Assembly (NCBI RefSeq): GCF_003324165.1
Contig: NW_025407863.1
Location: 56,585 to 120,584 of the forward strand
Direction: 5' to 3'
DNA length: 64,000 nucleotides
Origin: Naegleria lovaniensis
Lineage: Eukaryota; Heterolobosea; Eutetramitea; Acrasida; Naegleriidae
Each line of letters opens with the position of its first letter. Within the stretch, counting starts at the first letter, position 1. The notes under the pieces are model-generated. The model searched no databases, had not been told where the DNA came from, and saw only the letters and a program-made list of their open reading frames with translations. The position numbers were made by a program, and so were the translations under genes. Positions 12,601 to 22,975 of the stretch are shown here, in pieces.

Positions 12601-13736
12601 AACCTACTGACTCGGCATTACAACAGTTTTGTGAAATTCAAAACAGATTAACAAGTATGGAGCAACAGTTCCAACAGATGGCCACAATGAGCACCTTTGA
12701 AAGTCTCAAATCTGATTGTGAACACAGATTCAGTGAGCAATTGCAGCACAAATATGAAGAGTTGACTAATAGAATGACAAGCATTGAAATTAGAAACATT
12801 GAATCTTCTCAACAAGTGATGAAGTTAGTAGGGGATTTGGAAGACAGTTTGTTACAACGAATGAGCAACTTGCAAGTTGTTAAAGAGCATGAGAATTCAA
12901 ATCCTCCACATGAAGATGATTCAACCTCTCTCTCAAACAATTGTGAATCATGTACCATTCCTGATCACTCACGAATGAGCGATTTAACAATGTTTAGCAA
13001 CTTTATGAGCGACGTGATGAATTTAATGGAATTATTTAAGAAAGATATGAACGAGAAAATTTCGCTCCTCTCATCGAATCACATTGATGAACACCAATTG
13101 TATGAAAAGATTGTGAACAATGTATTAAGGCAATGCCAACACCATTGTGATCAATACCATCGTGAGCAATTTGAAACCATGTATTCAAAGATCGTACAGG
13201 ATGTCAATCACACGCTGGATGAGAAAAAACAAGAAATACATTTATTGAAAGAGAAACAACAAGAAATACACAAAAGGTTCGAATATTTTGAAAAGAAGGA
13301 AAAGGAACTGCAGAACAAGTTACGCAACTTGCTGATAAGAGAAAGAGATTTCGTTGAGAACCATCGATCCATCCCATTGGAGAGCACACCCCACATGGAT
13401 ACTAACATGGATACAGGAAAGGAGAACTCTTCACCTTTCACCGATTCTCATGGAATGCTATTAAGACAAATTCAACACTATCATTTACAGGAGAAGTCAG
13501 TGGAAACTTTGGAGGAAAAAATGCATGAGGAGTTTAAAAAATCATTCCTACTCCGTACACCAATATCCTTATTTGAGAGAGAAGAAGGAATCATGCAAGA
13601 TGATGCTCATGGTGATACTCATTGTGATATAGATCCATCACTTAGTTCTTCCACTACTGCTGATGAGAAACCTCACGAAGAATTATATGAAGATATTATT
13701 CCATCACCATTTCGAAAGTATATCAAAAAACTTTGA
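9642..13736 (+). CDS. Large coiled-coil protein, two exons
   Basis: The long frame opens at 9720 with no ATG until 9801. A better start is a five-codon first exon (9642-9656, MKEHH) followed by a 63-nt intron (9657-9719) that begins GTAAGT and ends CTCAG. The splice is in phase and gives about 1343 residues. I do not recognise the family. The N-terminal third is helical, and residues of about 390-600 form a Cys-containing globular block. Repeated heptad-like segments fill most of the rest, ending in a strong Lys/Glu coiled coil encoded near 13200-13340 and a Ser/Thr-rich tail with SPF motifs. It is probably a cytoskeletal or centrosomal scaffold, by composition only. If the short first exon is wrong, translation would start at 9801. 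Confidence 0.72.
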
Positions 13737-13860
13737 TTTATAAATATTGGTAGTAATGACGACCATCCATTTAATTCATTAATGTTATCAGGTGTACAAT
13801 CATTTGGTTCTAACAAACAATTCCTTAAGGGAGAAAAGGCTTTGACAAAGCTCAAAAAAA

Positions 13861-16800
13861 ATGTCTCAAATCCACCGAGGCTCTCCTACCACAATGAAGT
13901 TTGGTCAACTGCATCAAGGCTTGAAAGCAATTGAACCAACTTTGAGTCATTCTTGCGATCTATTTGCAGAGGACCTTGGTAAGTACATCATCAATGCCCG
14001 AATTCAATCTAATGTGGTCGTAAATAGATCTTCAAGGACCCCTCAAATTATTTGAAGAAATTACTCCTTCCCAAGAAGAGTTTTCGGGGCATTCCTCATT
14101 ACTCAACTATATTAATTTGCTTGAAAGCTTTAAAGCGAATCTTCTTCAGATCATCCCCCCAACAGGGCCGTTATCAAAAATTTGTTGTCATAACGATACC
14201 TTGATACAGCAGCTGCCAAACCACCAACCCCTTTCTGAATCACTCTAAAAAATGAATTCAACCCTTTCCTTCCCTCTTCTGCACAATGTTTTTTCCATGA
14301 CTTGCTCATGATTCATTCTAGCCCGCAGCAATGGATCATGCATTGACTCGTGATGATACAACGATGGCCAATGATTTGGTTCATTCCATGTCAATGCTTT
14401 GTAATCACCAAAATATTGGATCCAAAACCATTCAACAAGAACAAGCACTTTCCGATGTTCAATTCAATTTTTCTGCAACGATCAAGGATCACATTTTCGT
14501 TGATATTAATTCTGATTGTGGAATTTGTTTATTGCCTCTCTATGATGACACTCCAGTTTACAAGTTAGAGAAATGTGATCACGTATTTCATCTCACATGC
14601 GTCTATCGATGTCTTGAAAGTAGAAACATTCCTAACAATTGTGTCAAGTGTTATTCATCAATATCTAGAGAAGAAGAAAAGAAAGTTAAATTAATTTACA
14701 AAGATGAAGTTCGATCAAGGAGACTCGCCAAAAGAGCTTCCAATAATCGTCATACAGAAGATTCCAAAACCAACCATGAAATACAAAATGCAACAGAAGA
14801 TTCCAAAGCAACAACCATAGTTGCAACTGAGAGAAAGGTTTCTTTCTCTCTACCCCATGTCATCAATGACAAACTGACCATTACCAATTATGGATACTTT
14901 TTAAATTTCGACACTAGATATCCTGTTCATTACAAATGTACATCATGGTTGCACGAGTCTTATCAATTTTATTGTGAAATTGAATCTAATCCATCATACC
15001 AACAAGAAGGTGATGCTGTCTATGTATTTAAGGCACGGTGTGATGATCCACCCATTGACGTGGAAGCATTCACACAAAGTGAATTGTCCAAGAAAATTGA
15101 ACAACATCTTCCACATTCGACCAACAATAGAAGAAAGAAAACAGTTGTAAATGTTTCACAATTATTTGGACTTCAGAATAGGAAGGTGAAAGCAGTGTTG
15201 GAACAATTGAGACAAGTGCCTTCTCATGAAGCATGTCATGACCAAGAAGTCTTTGAAGCAACAAGAGTCGTCGTCAGGAGTGCGGCGACCACTCAAGAAC
15301 ACTGCTTGGATTCCTCTCTTGAGCACAACCACATTGATAAATCAGACCATGACAACATTAGAGCTACCGTGGGACATCAACATCCACAGACCCTTCAAGT
15401 TTTAGAAAATCATTCAACATTGAAAAGAAAACAAATGTGTGAAGAAGAGGATCATAGACTCTCTCTCGTACGACTCGATACTACTACTACTACTTGTCAG
15501 GACTCGTTAAAGAAAAAGAGAAAGATGTACCTATTCGAACCAGGAAGAACGTTATTTAGTGAGAATTTTTCATCAGCGTTCATGACAAGCATGAATCATT
15601 GCATCATTACAACAAGTTTCAACCAATTTACCGATATATCTTTCAAGCATTGGAGTGAGCAAATATCTACGATTACGACGACGCACAAGGATATCTTGAC
15701 TCTGGTGAAGAACTTTTTAATTGACCAGTATCATTTGACATCATCTCCCATTTTTGTGAATTCTCCTCGTTATCAGTCCATCCAATCACTCGAGAGTATT
15801 TCAGAACGTGATTTCAAGACAATAGCCAACATTTACATGTATACATGTCATTTCAATGAGTTTCAATCCATCATCAACAATGATTATTGTACCTTGTATG
15901 ATATTTTCATGTGTTCGGAATCTTCCATGTCTCTTCATTGTGTGATGCAAGTGTATGAATTGTTTTGTACTCTCTCTCAACAGAATGCTGCACTCCAAAG
16001 TGATATTATTTATTCATGTTTGAAAACTCAAATCGAACATGATGAATCTATGGATCTATTGAGTATGGTGAATGTATTCTACAAGATATTTCAAAGAAAA
16101 TTGTATTCCAACGAAGAACTTGTACATGCATGTCGTTCCATTGTTTCATGGTCATGCAAGTTCTTCAGACCATCTCATCCTGTTGTTGCAAGTTGGGATA
16201 ACCACTCAACGTTGAGTCATGTACAGAGTAATTCCACCACACCTTGTTGCAACCAAGAACCATCTTTTTGCATGAATAGCATGACCACAGCTACTACTTT
16301 CGATGGTAGAGAAATAACTGCATGCGAGAAACATGTATTGTATGGACTGTACATACTTGCCAAAAGCATTGATTACTTTATCATGAAAAATTTGAATACT
16401 CAAACCATCTTGTTGAATCTTTCTGTAATCATTCAACATGCTCAACATGTAGTAGACTTGAAAGAGATTGGACAAGTCATTAGATCTTGTTGTATAGAGT
16501 TATCACCAAATCAGACGATTCATCACGACACGAATGAAAATCTTAATAGACTCAGAGTTGAGACCATGAAAGAATTAGTAACACCATCACACTCCATACG
16601 GCCAGATATTGAAACGCATTTAAGGAGTGAGATCTTACCATCATCCAACTCACAACCATCCCATGTACAATCATCCAACTCTCAACCATCTATTATACAA
16701 TCATCCAACTTTCAACCATCCAATGTACAATCATCCAACTCACAATCCTCGAGGAAGGTATCAATGCCTCATGAAGAGACAAGTTTGAATTCTAAACATT

Positions 16801-17357
16801 CAAAAACTCACAACCTCACTACTTGTAGAAATCAAAATAATTCTGACCACTCGCCGCACTCCCTTTTTAATTCCAAACCATCGAGTAGTAATTACACAAA
16901 GACTAAATACAGAGTGGTGACCACTCAGAGCAATATGACATCTCCATTGGACACTAGTGATCATGCTGATACGAAACCATTGCTGATTGAAAATAACCAT
17001 TCGAGTCAAGAAAGATTTTCTGGTACTACCAGCCATTTAAAATCTATTCAGTTCATGAATCATGAAACCTCTCAGTTGACATCTCTATCATCAGTATTTT
17101 CACAAGCAACAAAATCTCATCATTTGGATCACATGGATTTTTCACACGGTGAACAAAATGGAGATTTCATAGTGAATTCTAATGCACAAAATAATCGAAT
17201 GGAAGAAGGTGAGGACGAAATTGCGAGTTTCCATTTTAGCTCTTCGTCTGGTTCCCTCATTTCAGAATTGAAAGGAAATGTTAGAATGAATCCTACAATA
17301 GTATTCCAATATTTCCATATTTTGAGTGAGTATCATCACAATGTGATGAGAATATAA
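13861..17357 (+). CDS. RING-H2 protein with FYR-like region, two exons
   Basis: Exon 1 (13861-13978) ends in a GTAAGT donor. Exon 2 starts at 14329 after CCCGCAG. The 350-nt intron (13979-14328) is the longest in the window. The splice is in phase and gives about 1048 residues. A RING-H2 finger lies at residues 103-147 (C103, C106, C122, H124, H127, C130, C144, C147), so it is probably a ubiquitin E3 ligase. At about 220-310 a segment with NYGYF, YPVHYKC, YQFYCEI and a trailing helix resembles the FYRN/FYRC pair of chromatin proteins. That match is by eye and moderate. The C-terminal half is helical, then Ser/Asn/Gln-rich with a decapeptide repeat. A nuclear ubiquitin ligase is a reasonable inference. 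Without exon 1 the protein would start at the ATG at 14331. Confidence 0.75.
16641..16749 (+). repeat. 30-nt tandem repeat inside the RING protein gene
   Basis: There are three full units (16641-16670, 16671-16700, 16701-16730) and a partial fourth. Each begins TCATCCAACT and codes for a decapeptide of the type SSNSQPSHVQ. The units differ by several substitutions, so the array is not a recent perfect expansion. Confidence 0.85.
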
Positions 17358-17523
17358 GTGTCAATGGAAGGTTTACATCCATTGAGAGAGTAACACGAGA
17401 GAATATATAACGATCGATTGAGTTTTGAATATTTACTATATACTCTCTCCAATTCAACAACAATTCAACAACAACAACATTCTTTGAAGTACATCATGTA
17501 TTCTTCTTTAAAGTTTCAAATAT

Positions 17524-18159
17524 TCAGATCAATAACAATTCACATTCATACCACTTTTCTTGACCATGAACCACATTGGATTCACCATTCAATTTAAATC
17601 CTGCCTTTTCATAGAAATGAATTAAATGTTTCTTTGTAATGAGTAATACTTGATCACAAATATGATTCTCTCTCAAATAATTTAAATATAATTGTAACAT
17701 GTGAAGACCTAATCCACAATTTCTAAATTCTTTTTTAATCACCACTGAATGAATACAGAGTGTCCTTCCATTTGGATCATTCACAGACATGCTGTCATGA
17801 GTGAGAGTGGAATGACTTGTTTTCGTTCCACATACAAATCCAATCAATTGTACTGGTTTGGAGGGATTTAAATCCGTCATGTTGGTGGTTTGTTGCGTTG
17901 TGTCCTGTGAACCAACATGAGGACGATCGAGAGTGTCCATTCGAAAATAGCCACGAAAAACATCATTGGCATGTAATAATCGATATTTTAATTTTTCATA
18001 GGTGGCAGCTTCATCTTCAGGATAGGATTCTTTTTCATAGGAATAAATTAAATCTAAATGATCGGAAATATTGACAGCTTGAATGAAACAATCTTCGTTT
18101 GAAACAATTTTTTGTGTCATTCTATCTTTTGTGATCCTTTTAATTTTTTTTGAAAACAT
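17524..18159 (-). CDS. GNAT acetyltransferase, serotonin N-acetyltransferase (AANAT) type
   Basis: This complete 211-residue frame carries the GNAT fold. The motif SYPEDEAATYEKLKYR matches the substrate-side region of AANAT-like enzymes. The core strand and acetyl-CoA loop read LCIHSVVIKKEFRNCGLG, a variant of the R/Q-x-x-G-x-G/A pyrophosphate loop (RNCGLG). The C-terminal strand with HFYEKAGF is the usual end of the fold. The family transfers acetyl groups from acetyl-CoA to aryl-alkylamines or polyamines; the amine here is unknown. The enzyme is presumably cytosolic because there is no signal peptide or TM segment. It faces the preceding RING gene tail to tail with a gap of 166 nt. An in-frame ATG 13 codons further in could also be used. 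Confidence 0.82.
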   Translation of the reverse strand: MFSKKIKRITKDRMTQKIVSNEDCFIQAVNISDHLDLIYSYEKESYPEDEAATYEKLKYRLLHANDVFRGYFRMDTLDRPHVGSQDTTQQTTNMTDLNPSKPVQLIGFVCGTKTSHSTLTHDSMSVNDPNGRTLCIHSVVIKKEFRNCGLGLHMLQLYLNYLRENHICDQVLLITKKHLIHFYEKAGFKLNGESNVVHGQEKWYECELLLI

Positions 18160-18353
18160 CTTTCAAACAACAACAAAAAAATTCCATTCTCTCTCTAGCA
18201 GCCATAGAGACACGTGTTGTGCCAGACTGAGCCTTTTCCACCAAATTCTCTAGAGAGAAAGAATAATTCTTTATTTATCAAAACAAACACACCCATCCAT
18301 CCGTAGGTCGTCCCATCATTCATCCTTCACCTCCTAGCATTAAAGTAAACCCA

Positions 18354-19745
18354 ATGATCATGACGATCCAATTCATTTCCATCATCATCATCATTCTAAT
18401 CTTGTTCACGACATCATCCTTCCATGCCACCACCACCTCCTCATCATCCACACTCATTCATCAAATTACAACCAAACAAGAATATCAATCTCTTCTCAAA
18501 GAATATCGTTCCACTCATCACATCATTACTCTTGCAACATTTACCAAAGAACAAGAAACATCTCATAAATGTCTTCATTGTAAACTCTATCGAGATTTAC
18601 TTGTGAAATATGTTGAATCATTTCCAAAAGATATCAAAGGAATACTTGTTGAATTTACACCTCAATCTCAACAATTTTTAATTGAAACATTACAATTGAC
18701 TCATTTACCAAGTATTAATATTCAATCTAAATTTAATGATTTAAAACCTTTGGATTGCAATTTGAGAGAAACACAAATGTGGGATTGTGTTAAAATGGCA
18801 CTCAAAGATGATGAAGAATTGAGTTCGGAATTGAAAGATTTTATTGATCTTGAATATGTGAAGGAATTGTATACCAAATATCAATCTGAATTGGAAGTGG
18901 GTGATTCTGGTGGTAATGGTGGTAGTGGTGGTAGTGGTGGTACTTCTACTAGTAGTAGTAGTACTGCATCTCTCTTTTCCATGCTCTCTTCATTTTCCAA
19001 AATATTTTTAATTGGTTTTGTTATTGCTGGATTTATTATTGGTGTTTCAACATTACAAGGTTTATTACCATTTGGAAAATATGCTCTATTCATGTTATGT
19101 ATATTTATTTATATTGTTTGTATGGCTGGAACTGTATTTAATGCAATTCAAAATCCTCCACCTTATCAATTTAATCCCTATGAAAAATCCATTACATTTT
19201 TCTATCCATCCATGAGAATGTCTTTTGCATTGGAAGGATATTTTGCAATGATTGTCATGGTAGTGTCAGCTTTTTATTTTATTGCCATTCCTTATAGTGG
19301 TCAAGAATTAAGAATGAAGAATGCAAAACAGGGTGGTGAGTCTTCTATTGCTACTACTTCTATTGCTACTACAGCAACAACAACAACAACAGCGACTACT
19401 ACTACTCGAACGAGTTCTTCTACAAAGGATGGTACACTCTCTCGGAATAAGCGAAATGATAAAAAAAAGAATACTCCAGTCACTGCTAGTAGTAGTACCA
19501 GCTCCAACACAGGTCTTGTTGAAACCACAGAACCAGTCGATGAAGAATCTGAAAAATCCAACATGGAATCAAATACTACTACCAACTATTATTGGCAAAT
19601 TATCAAAAGAACATTCTTTATTTGGGGATTCTTTTTCACTTTTTGGGCTGCCATGATCTTTTTCATGATCAAAACTAGTTTTTATCTATCAGAGACTCCG
19701 TATCATTTCATTGTTCAATTATTGTTAGAAATTTTTAACAAGTAA
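18354..19745 (+). CDS. OST3/OST6-type oligosaccharyltransferase subunit (TUSC3/MAGT1 family)
   Basis: This single 463-residue frame starts with a signal peptide (residues 1 to about 25). A thioredoxin-like lumenal domain follows with an active-site CLHC pair (C73, C76). A Gly/Ser-rich linker (about 180-205) then leads into three TM helices, a long Thr/Ser/Lys-rich cytosolic loop and a final TM helix near the C-terminus. Signal, thioredoxin CxxC and four TM helices are the hallmark architecture of OST3/OST6. The subunit forms mixed disulfides with nascent chains so that the ER oligosaccharyltransferase can glycosylate cysteine-rich proteins. The family is usually about 330-350 residues; the excess here is the low-complexity linker and loop. 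Confidence 0.88.
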   Translation: MIMTIQFISIIIIILILFTTSSFHATTTSSSSTLIHQITTKQEYQSLLKEYRSTHHIITLATFTKEQETSHKCLHCKLYRDLLVKYVESFPKDIKGILVEFTPQSQQFLIETLQLTHLPSINIQSKFNDLKPLDCNLRETQMWDCVKMALKDDEELSSELKDFIDLEYVKELYTKYQSELEVGDSGGNGGSGGSGGTSTSSSSTASLFSMLSSFSKIFLIGFVIAGFIIGVSTLQGLLPFGKYALFMLCIFIYIVCMAGTVFNAIQNPPPYQFNPYEKSITFFYPSMRMSFALEGYFAMIVMVVSAFYFIAIPYSGQELRMKNAKQGGESSIATTSIATTATTTTTATTTTRTSSSTKDGTLSRNKRNDKKKNTPVTASSSTSSNTGLVETTEPVDEESEKSNMESNTTTNYYWQIIKRTFFIWGFFFTFWAAMIFFMIKTSFYLSETPYHFIVQLLLEIFNK

Positions 19746-19807
19746 ATGAATGCTGTTCAATAATTGTAAGGTCAATCCACAGTTACAGTCATGTTCTTTA
19801 TTAAAGT

Positions 19808-21053
19808 TTACAATTCATCATCATGACTATATTGTACAACACTTAATAAACCTTGTTGTTGGAATGGATAAGGGTACTTCACGGAACATTCAAAAATGAA
19901 AGATGGAAGAACAACAACCAAAAAAATTTAAGAAAATATAAGAAAATATAAGAACATATAAGAACTAATTTTAACACACACCACACACGCACACCAATAT
20001 GTATTCTCACTTACCTTTCCAAATAAATTTTCATGAGCTACCACTCCCAAATCATTTTTCAAAATTTGAGCAATTCTCTCAATATCTTGAGGTTGAGCAT
20101 GAATACAACCATGACTGTTAGGCATTGGATGATAGCTTGACCATTCACCAGTGTGTAATAAAATTCCACTTCGAATCTTTGGATAAATATAGAAAGCATT
20201 GCCTTTAAGACCATAGACCGCTCTATTGACATCATAGGGACCATATTCTTTTGGATCATCCTCAGGTGTATTTAAATCAAAGGTGTATAATCCAGTAGGG
20301 GTGTTACCATCACTTGTAAATTCATTAAAGTTTTGTTGTCCATGTGTTCTACATGTAAAGAAATGTCTCTTATTACCAAATTTATCAAAAAGTGAACATG
20401 TTGTTTCAATACTACGATTGGAATATACTGGAACATGAACATAATACTTGTAAGGTTGTGGTAATTGAAGAGTTGAATTCATCCATTCTCCACCATGTCC
20501 ACTTTCATTCAATTTTGAATTAAATTTCACATATTCATCTTTGTATTGATCATAAGAATAGAGTAAAAGTAAATGAAAAGCAGTTTGTGGTGTCAATTCA
20601 TGTTTCAATGGAACTAGGTGTTGAGAGGCCATAAATTGAATTAAACAATCCAATGTTTGATCTGTGAATATTCCACTCATAAATTCTGTTGATTACCACC
20701 ATATCGGGCATGACAATAAGAATGTCTCAATAAAAGTAATTGTAATAGAAATACATCTTTACCCTTATCAGAGAGAGTGAGAGGACGAGTGAATGGATAA
20801 ATTGGAAATTGTAATAACATTGGATCTATCATTGAAATGGGTGATGAGTGTGGAGGTGGTGATGATCGTTGAGTGTTCATGGAATTCATTGTGAAATGAG
20901 AATGACCTTGATTTTTTCGATCATTGACCATATGATTCAAAGGTTTGGCTATCATGACCGTCATGGCTAGAATATTCGAGCATGGCGATAATGCGACGAG
21001 TAGTAGTAGTACCAGTGTACACCAAAGAACACCATGAATTGCATTTTTTTCAT
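19808..21053 (-). CDS. YkuD L,D-transpeptidase-like ER/secretory protein, two exons, frame breaks
   Basis: The main frame (20015-20680) holds a YkuD catalytic region: HTGEW followed by SHGCIHA, which supplies the active-site Cys. Upstream, the frame 20681-20964 plus the start of the main frame reads as one peptidoglycan-binding-like domain (GKDVFLLQ, YGGN, GIFTDQT). It is split by one missing base at about 20678. A 138-nt intron (19877-20014, GTAAGT to GAAG) leads to a last exon (19808-19876) ending HDDEL, an ER-retrieval-type C-terminus. At the front, adding one A to the seven-A run at 21044-21050 gives ATG (21053), MKKNAIHG and a strong hydrophobic signal peptide. Without that fix translation would start at 20964. 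Bacterial relatives cross-link peptidoglycan; the eukaryotic role is unknown. The whole is about 370 residues. Confidence 0.78.
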
Positions 21054-21116
21054 TGATGAATTTGTTTCGTCATGATTATGATATTCAATAAATACCGATT
21101 GATTCCGCCTCAAAAA

Positions 21117-22004
21117 ATGTTCTCGTCGTTGGTGGCGCAATCACAGGTTGATGACTCTGCCTCATCGAGATGTCCTCGTCATTCCTCTCCGAATCATCAT
21201 CATTCACCACTCTTCACAAGAACACCAACAAGGAATCAAGGTTGTACCTCTTGTTGTACTCTTTTCAATACTACTACTTCCAATCATGATGATGATCAAT
21301 ATACTACTACTACTACTAGTACTACTGCTTCCTTGAAAAGTCCAATGTCTCGTGGTGGAGGTGGTTGTGGTTGTGGTGCATTGAAAAATAATACCACCCC
21401 TTCTCCTACTCTTCATTCATCCAATAATGTCAATAACAATTGTTATTCAAATCATCACACATGGATTTCATCTCGTACTTTGAATGCAGGTCAAGATTTT
21501 TATGATCCATCTTTATCCATGCAAACAACATCAAAATTTAAATATGGACCATATTTAACACATCAAGAATATCAAGTGGAAGGATATTCTACAACCATTG
21601 AAGAATTAAACAAATTACAAAAATATTGTGAAGAATCTCCACAAGAAACGATTGAAAAAACACTCTATTTAAAAGAATTAATCATGAATAGTGAAAAGAG
21701 AATATCAAATGAAAAGTCATCGAATAGTTCATCTATGAATGATCATTTCGAAAGAATGAGTCCTCCAAAGTTAGAAAATTGTGAATTATTAATCTCTACT
21801 CCATCATCAATGAAAACTCCTCAAAATAGTAATCATCAATTATTTGAGAAACAATTTTCAAATCAATACAATGTAACAATGATGAAACATTGGAGGCATC
21901 ACTATGGAGGTCTCAAAGAGAATATTATTCTATTTTTAATTGGATTGATATTTGTGTTATTGTATATCTTGGTGGTTCATTATTTATTGAACTATGGATC
22001 GTGA
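21117..22004 (+). CDS. Ser/Thr/Asn-rich protein with C-terminal membrane anchor
   Basis: The frame opens at 21072. The ATG at 21117 (MFSSLVAQ) is preferred because the divergent YkuD-like gene may start at 21053, leaving too little promoter otherwise. That gives 295 residues; the longer form has 310. The N-terminal half is Ser/Thr/Asn/His-rich with a Gly/Cys cluster (GGGGCGCG). A helical segment at about 150-200 precedes one hydrophobic helix at the extreme C-terminus (NIILFLIGLIFVLLYILVV), followed by only a few residues. This is a tail-anchored topology, so the body faces the cytosol. A SNARE-like protein is possible from topology, but I see no convincing SNARE heptad block. The family is not recognised. 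Confidence 0.6.
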   Translation: MFSSLVAQSQVDDSASSRCPRHSSPNHHHSPLFTRTPTRNQGCTSCCTLFNTTTSNHDDDQYTTTTTSTTASLKSPMSRGGGGCGCGALKNNTTPSPTLHSSNNVNNNCYSNHHTWISSRTLNAGQDFYDPSLSMQTTSKFKYGPYLTHQEYQVEGYSTTIEELNKLQKYCEESPQETIEKTLYLKELIMNSEKRISNEKSSNSSSMNDHFERMSPPKLENCELLISTPSSMKTPQNSNHQLFEKQFSNQYNVTMMKHWRHHYGGLKENIILFLIGLIFVLLYILVVHYLLNYGS

Positions 22005-22245
22005 ACAAGTTTTAAGGTTCATTCATGAACGTACAATAATTGAATACTATTAAATACTTTAAATGGACAGGTCGAATGAATGGTAGATAGACTTTGCATG
22101 GATTTGGAAAATGAGCTCAATTTGACCACTTCAAAGACTTTTCAAGTTTATAACACATTACGCACCGTGTGACATTGGATAAATTTCAGTAACAAGAAAA
22201 TATTTTCTCATTCGTTGCATATGGTCTGCTGCATGTAACAAGAGT

Positions 22246-22827
22246 TTATTCTAACATGGCATCAAAATCATCATAGGTTTCATTGAATTTCTGAATGGTT
22301 GTCTTAATCTTGGATTTGTTGGTCCAAGTTATAAAATCTTCTAAATTTCTAGAAACAAGAAAGGCTTCATCTCTCACCACTTCAGGACCAATTCGAATAT
22401 GTCCATGTTGAATGTACATGTTCGCCAATCGAACACTCTCTGCAAAATGTAACACCTTTAACAAGTACGATATTCTTCTTCTACACAGACGACCAACAGT
22501 TATTTTGTTCAAGGTTTCAATTTCAGCTTCAGAATCTAAAATTCCCATATCAAATAATTTTTTTCCGAGCATGACGAGTTGATTCACTTTAAAATCTCTA
22601 TAGAGTTTGTCATCTAATTGTTTGATGTTATTGATAGTGTTGTTAATTTGTGTTGCAATTCGTTGATAATTGAAAAATTCTTTTTGATCACGCAATTGAT
22701 ATTTTTGAATAGTTTTTAAAATATATTCTTTATATTCGGGAGTAACACCATCCGATTTCCAATTCAAAAAATCAACTTTTTTGAGAAGTTTTTGTTCGTG
22801 ATGTTTTAATTCTCTGACTTTGGGCAT
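22246..22827 (-). CDS. IMP3: U3 snoRNP protein IMP3
   Basis: The 193-residue protein closely follows eukaryotic IMP3. The N-terminal motif HEQKLLKKVDFLNW, the helical middle and an S4 RNA-binding domain (GRLCRRRISYLL, then HGHIRIGPEVV) are all visible. The C-terminal sequence DFITWTNKSKIK and the acidic end DDFDAMLE are also typical. IMP3 joins U3 snoRNA to the pre-18S rRNA in the small-subunit processome in the nucleolus. The frame extends upstream to an ATG at 22872, but MPKVREL at 22827 matches the family start and gives the normal length. Its SEC16-like neighbour lies upstream on the same strand with a 148-nt gap, and each gene is presumably transcribed separately. Confidence 0.93.
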   Translation of the reverse strand: MPKVRELKHHEQKLLKKVDFLNWKSDGVTPEYKEYILKTIQKYQLRDQKEFFNYQRIATQINNTINNIKQLDDKLYRDFKVNQLVMLGKKLFDMGILDSEAEIETLNKITVGRLCRRRISYLLKVLHFAESVRLANMYIQHGHIRIGPEVVRDEAFLVSRNLEDFITWTNKSKIKTTIQKFNETYDDFDAMLE

Positions 22828-22975
22828 GTGTGGAAGGCGATCCGATGAGTGAGTGAGAATAACGATGAGCAAGCAAATGAATTCAATTTTTTTTTGAATG
22901 AAAATTGTTTTTATGATGATTCAAATTCTTTGAAGATGTGAGCATGACCACAACCAATGTATTCATGAATTTATA

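Noticed and set aside
13861-13978. SPX-domain start (MKFGQL) in exon 1 of the RING gene
   Set aside because: Only six residues resemble SPX and the rest of the domain is absent.
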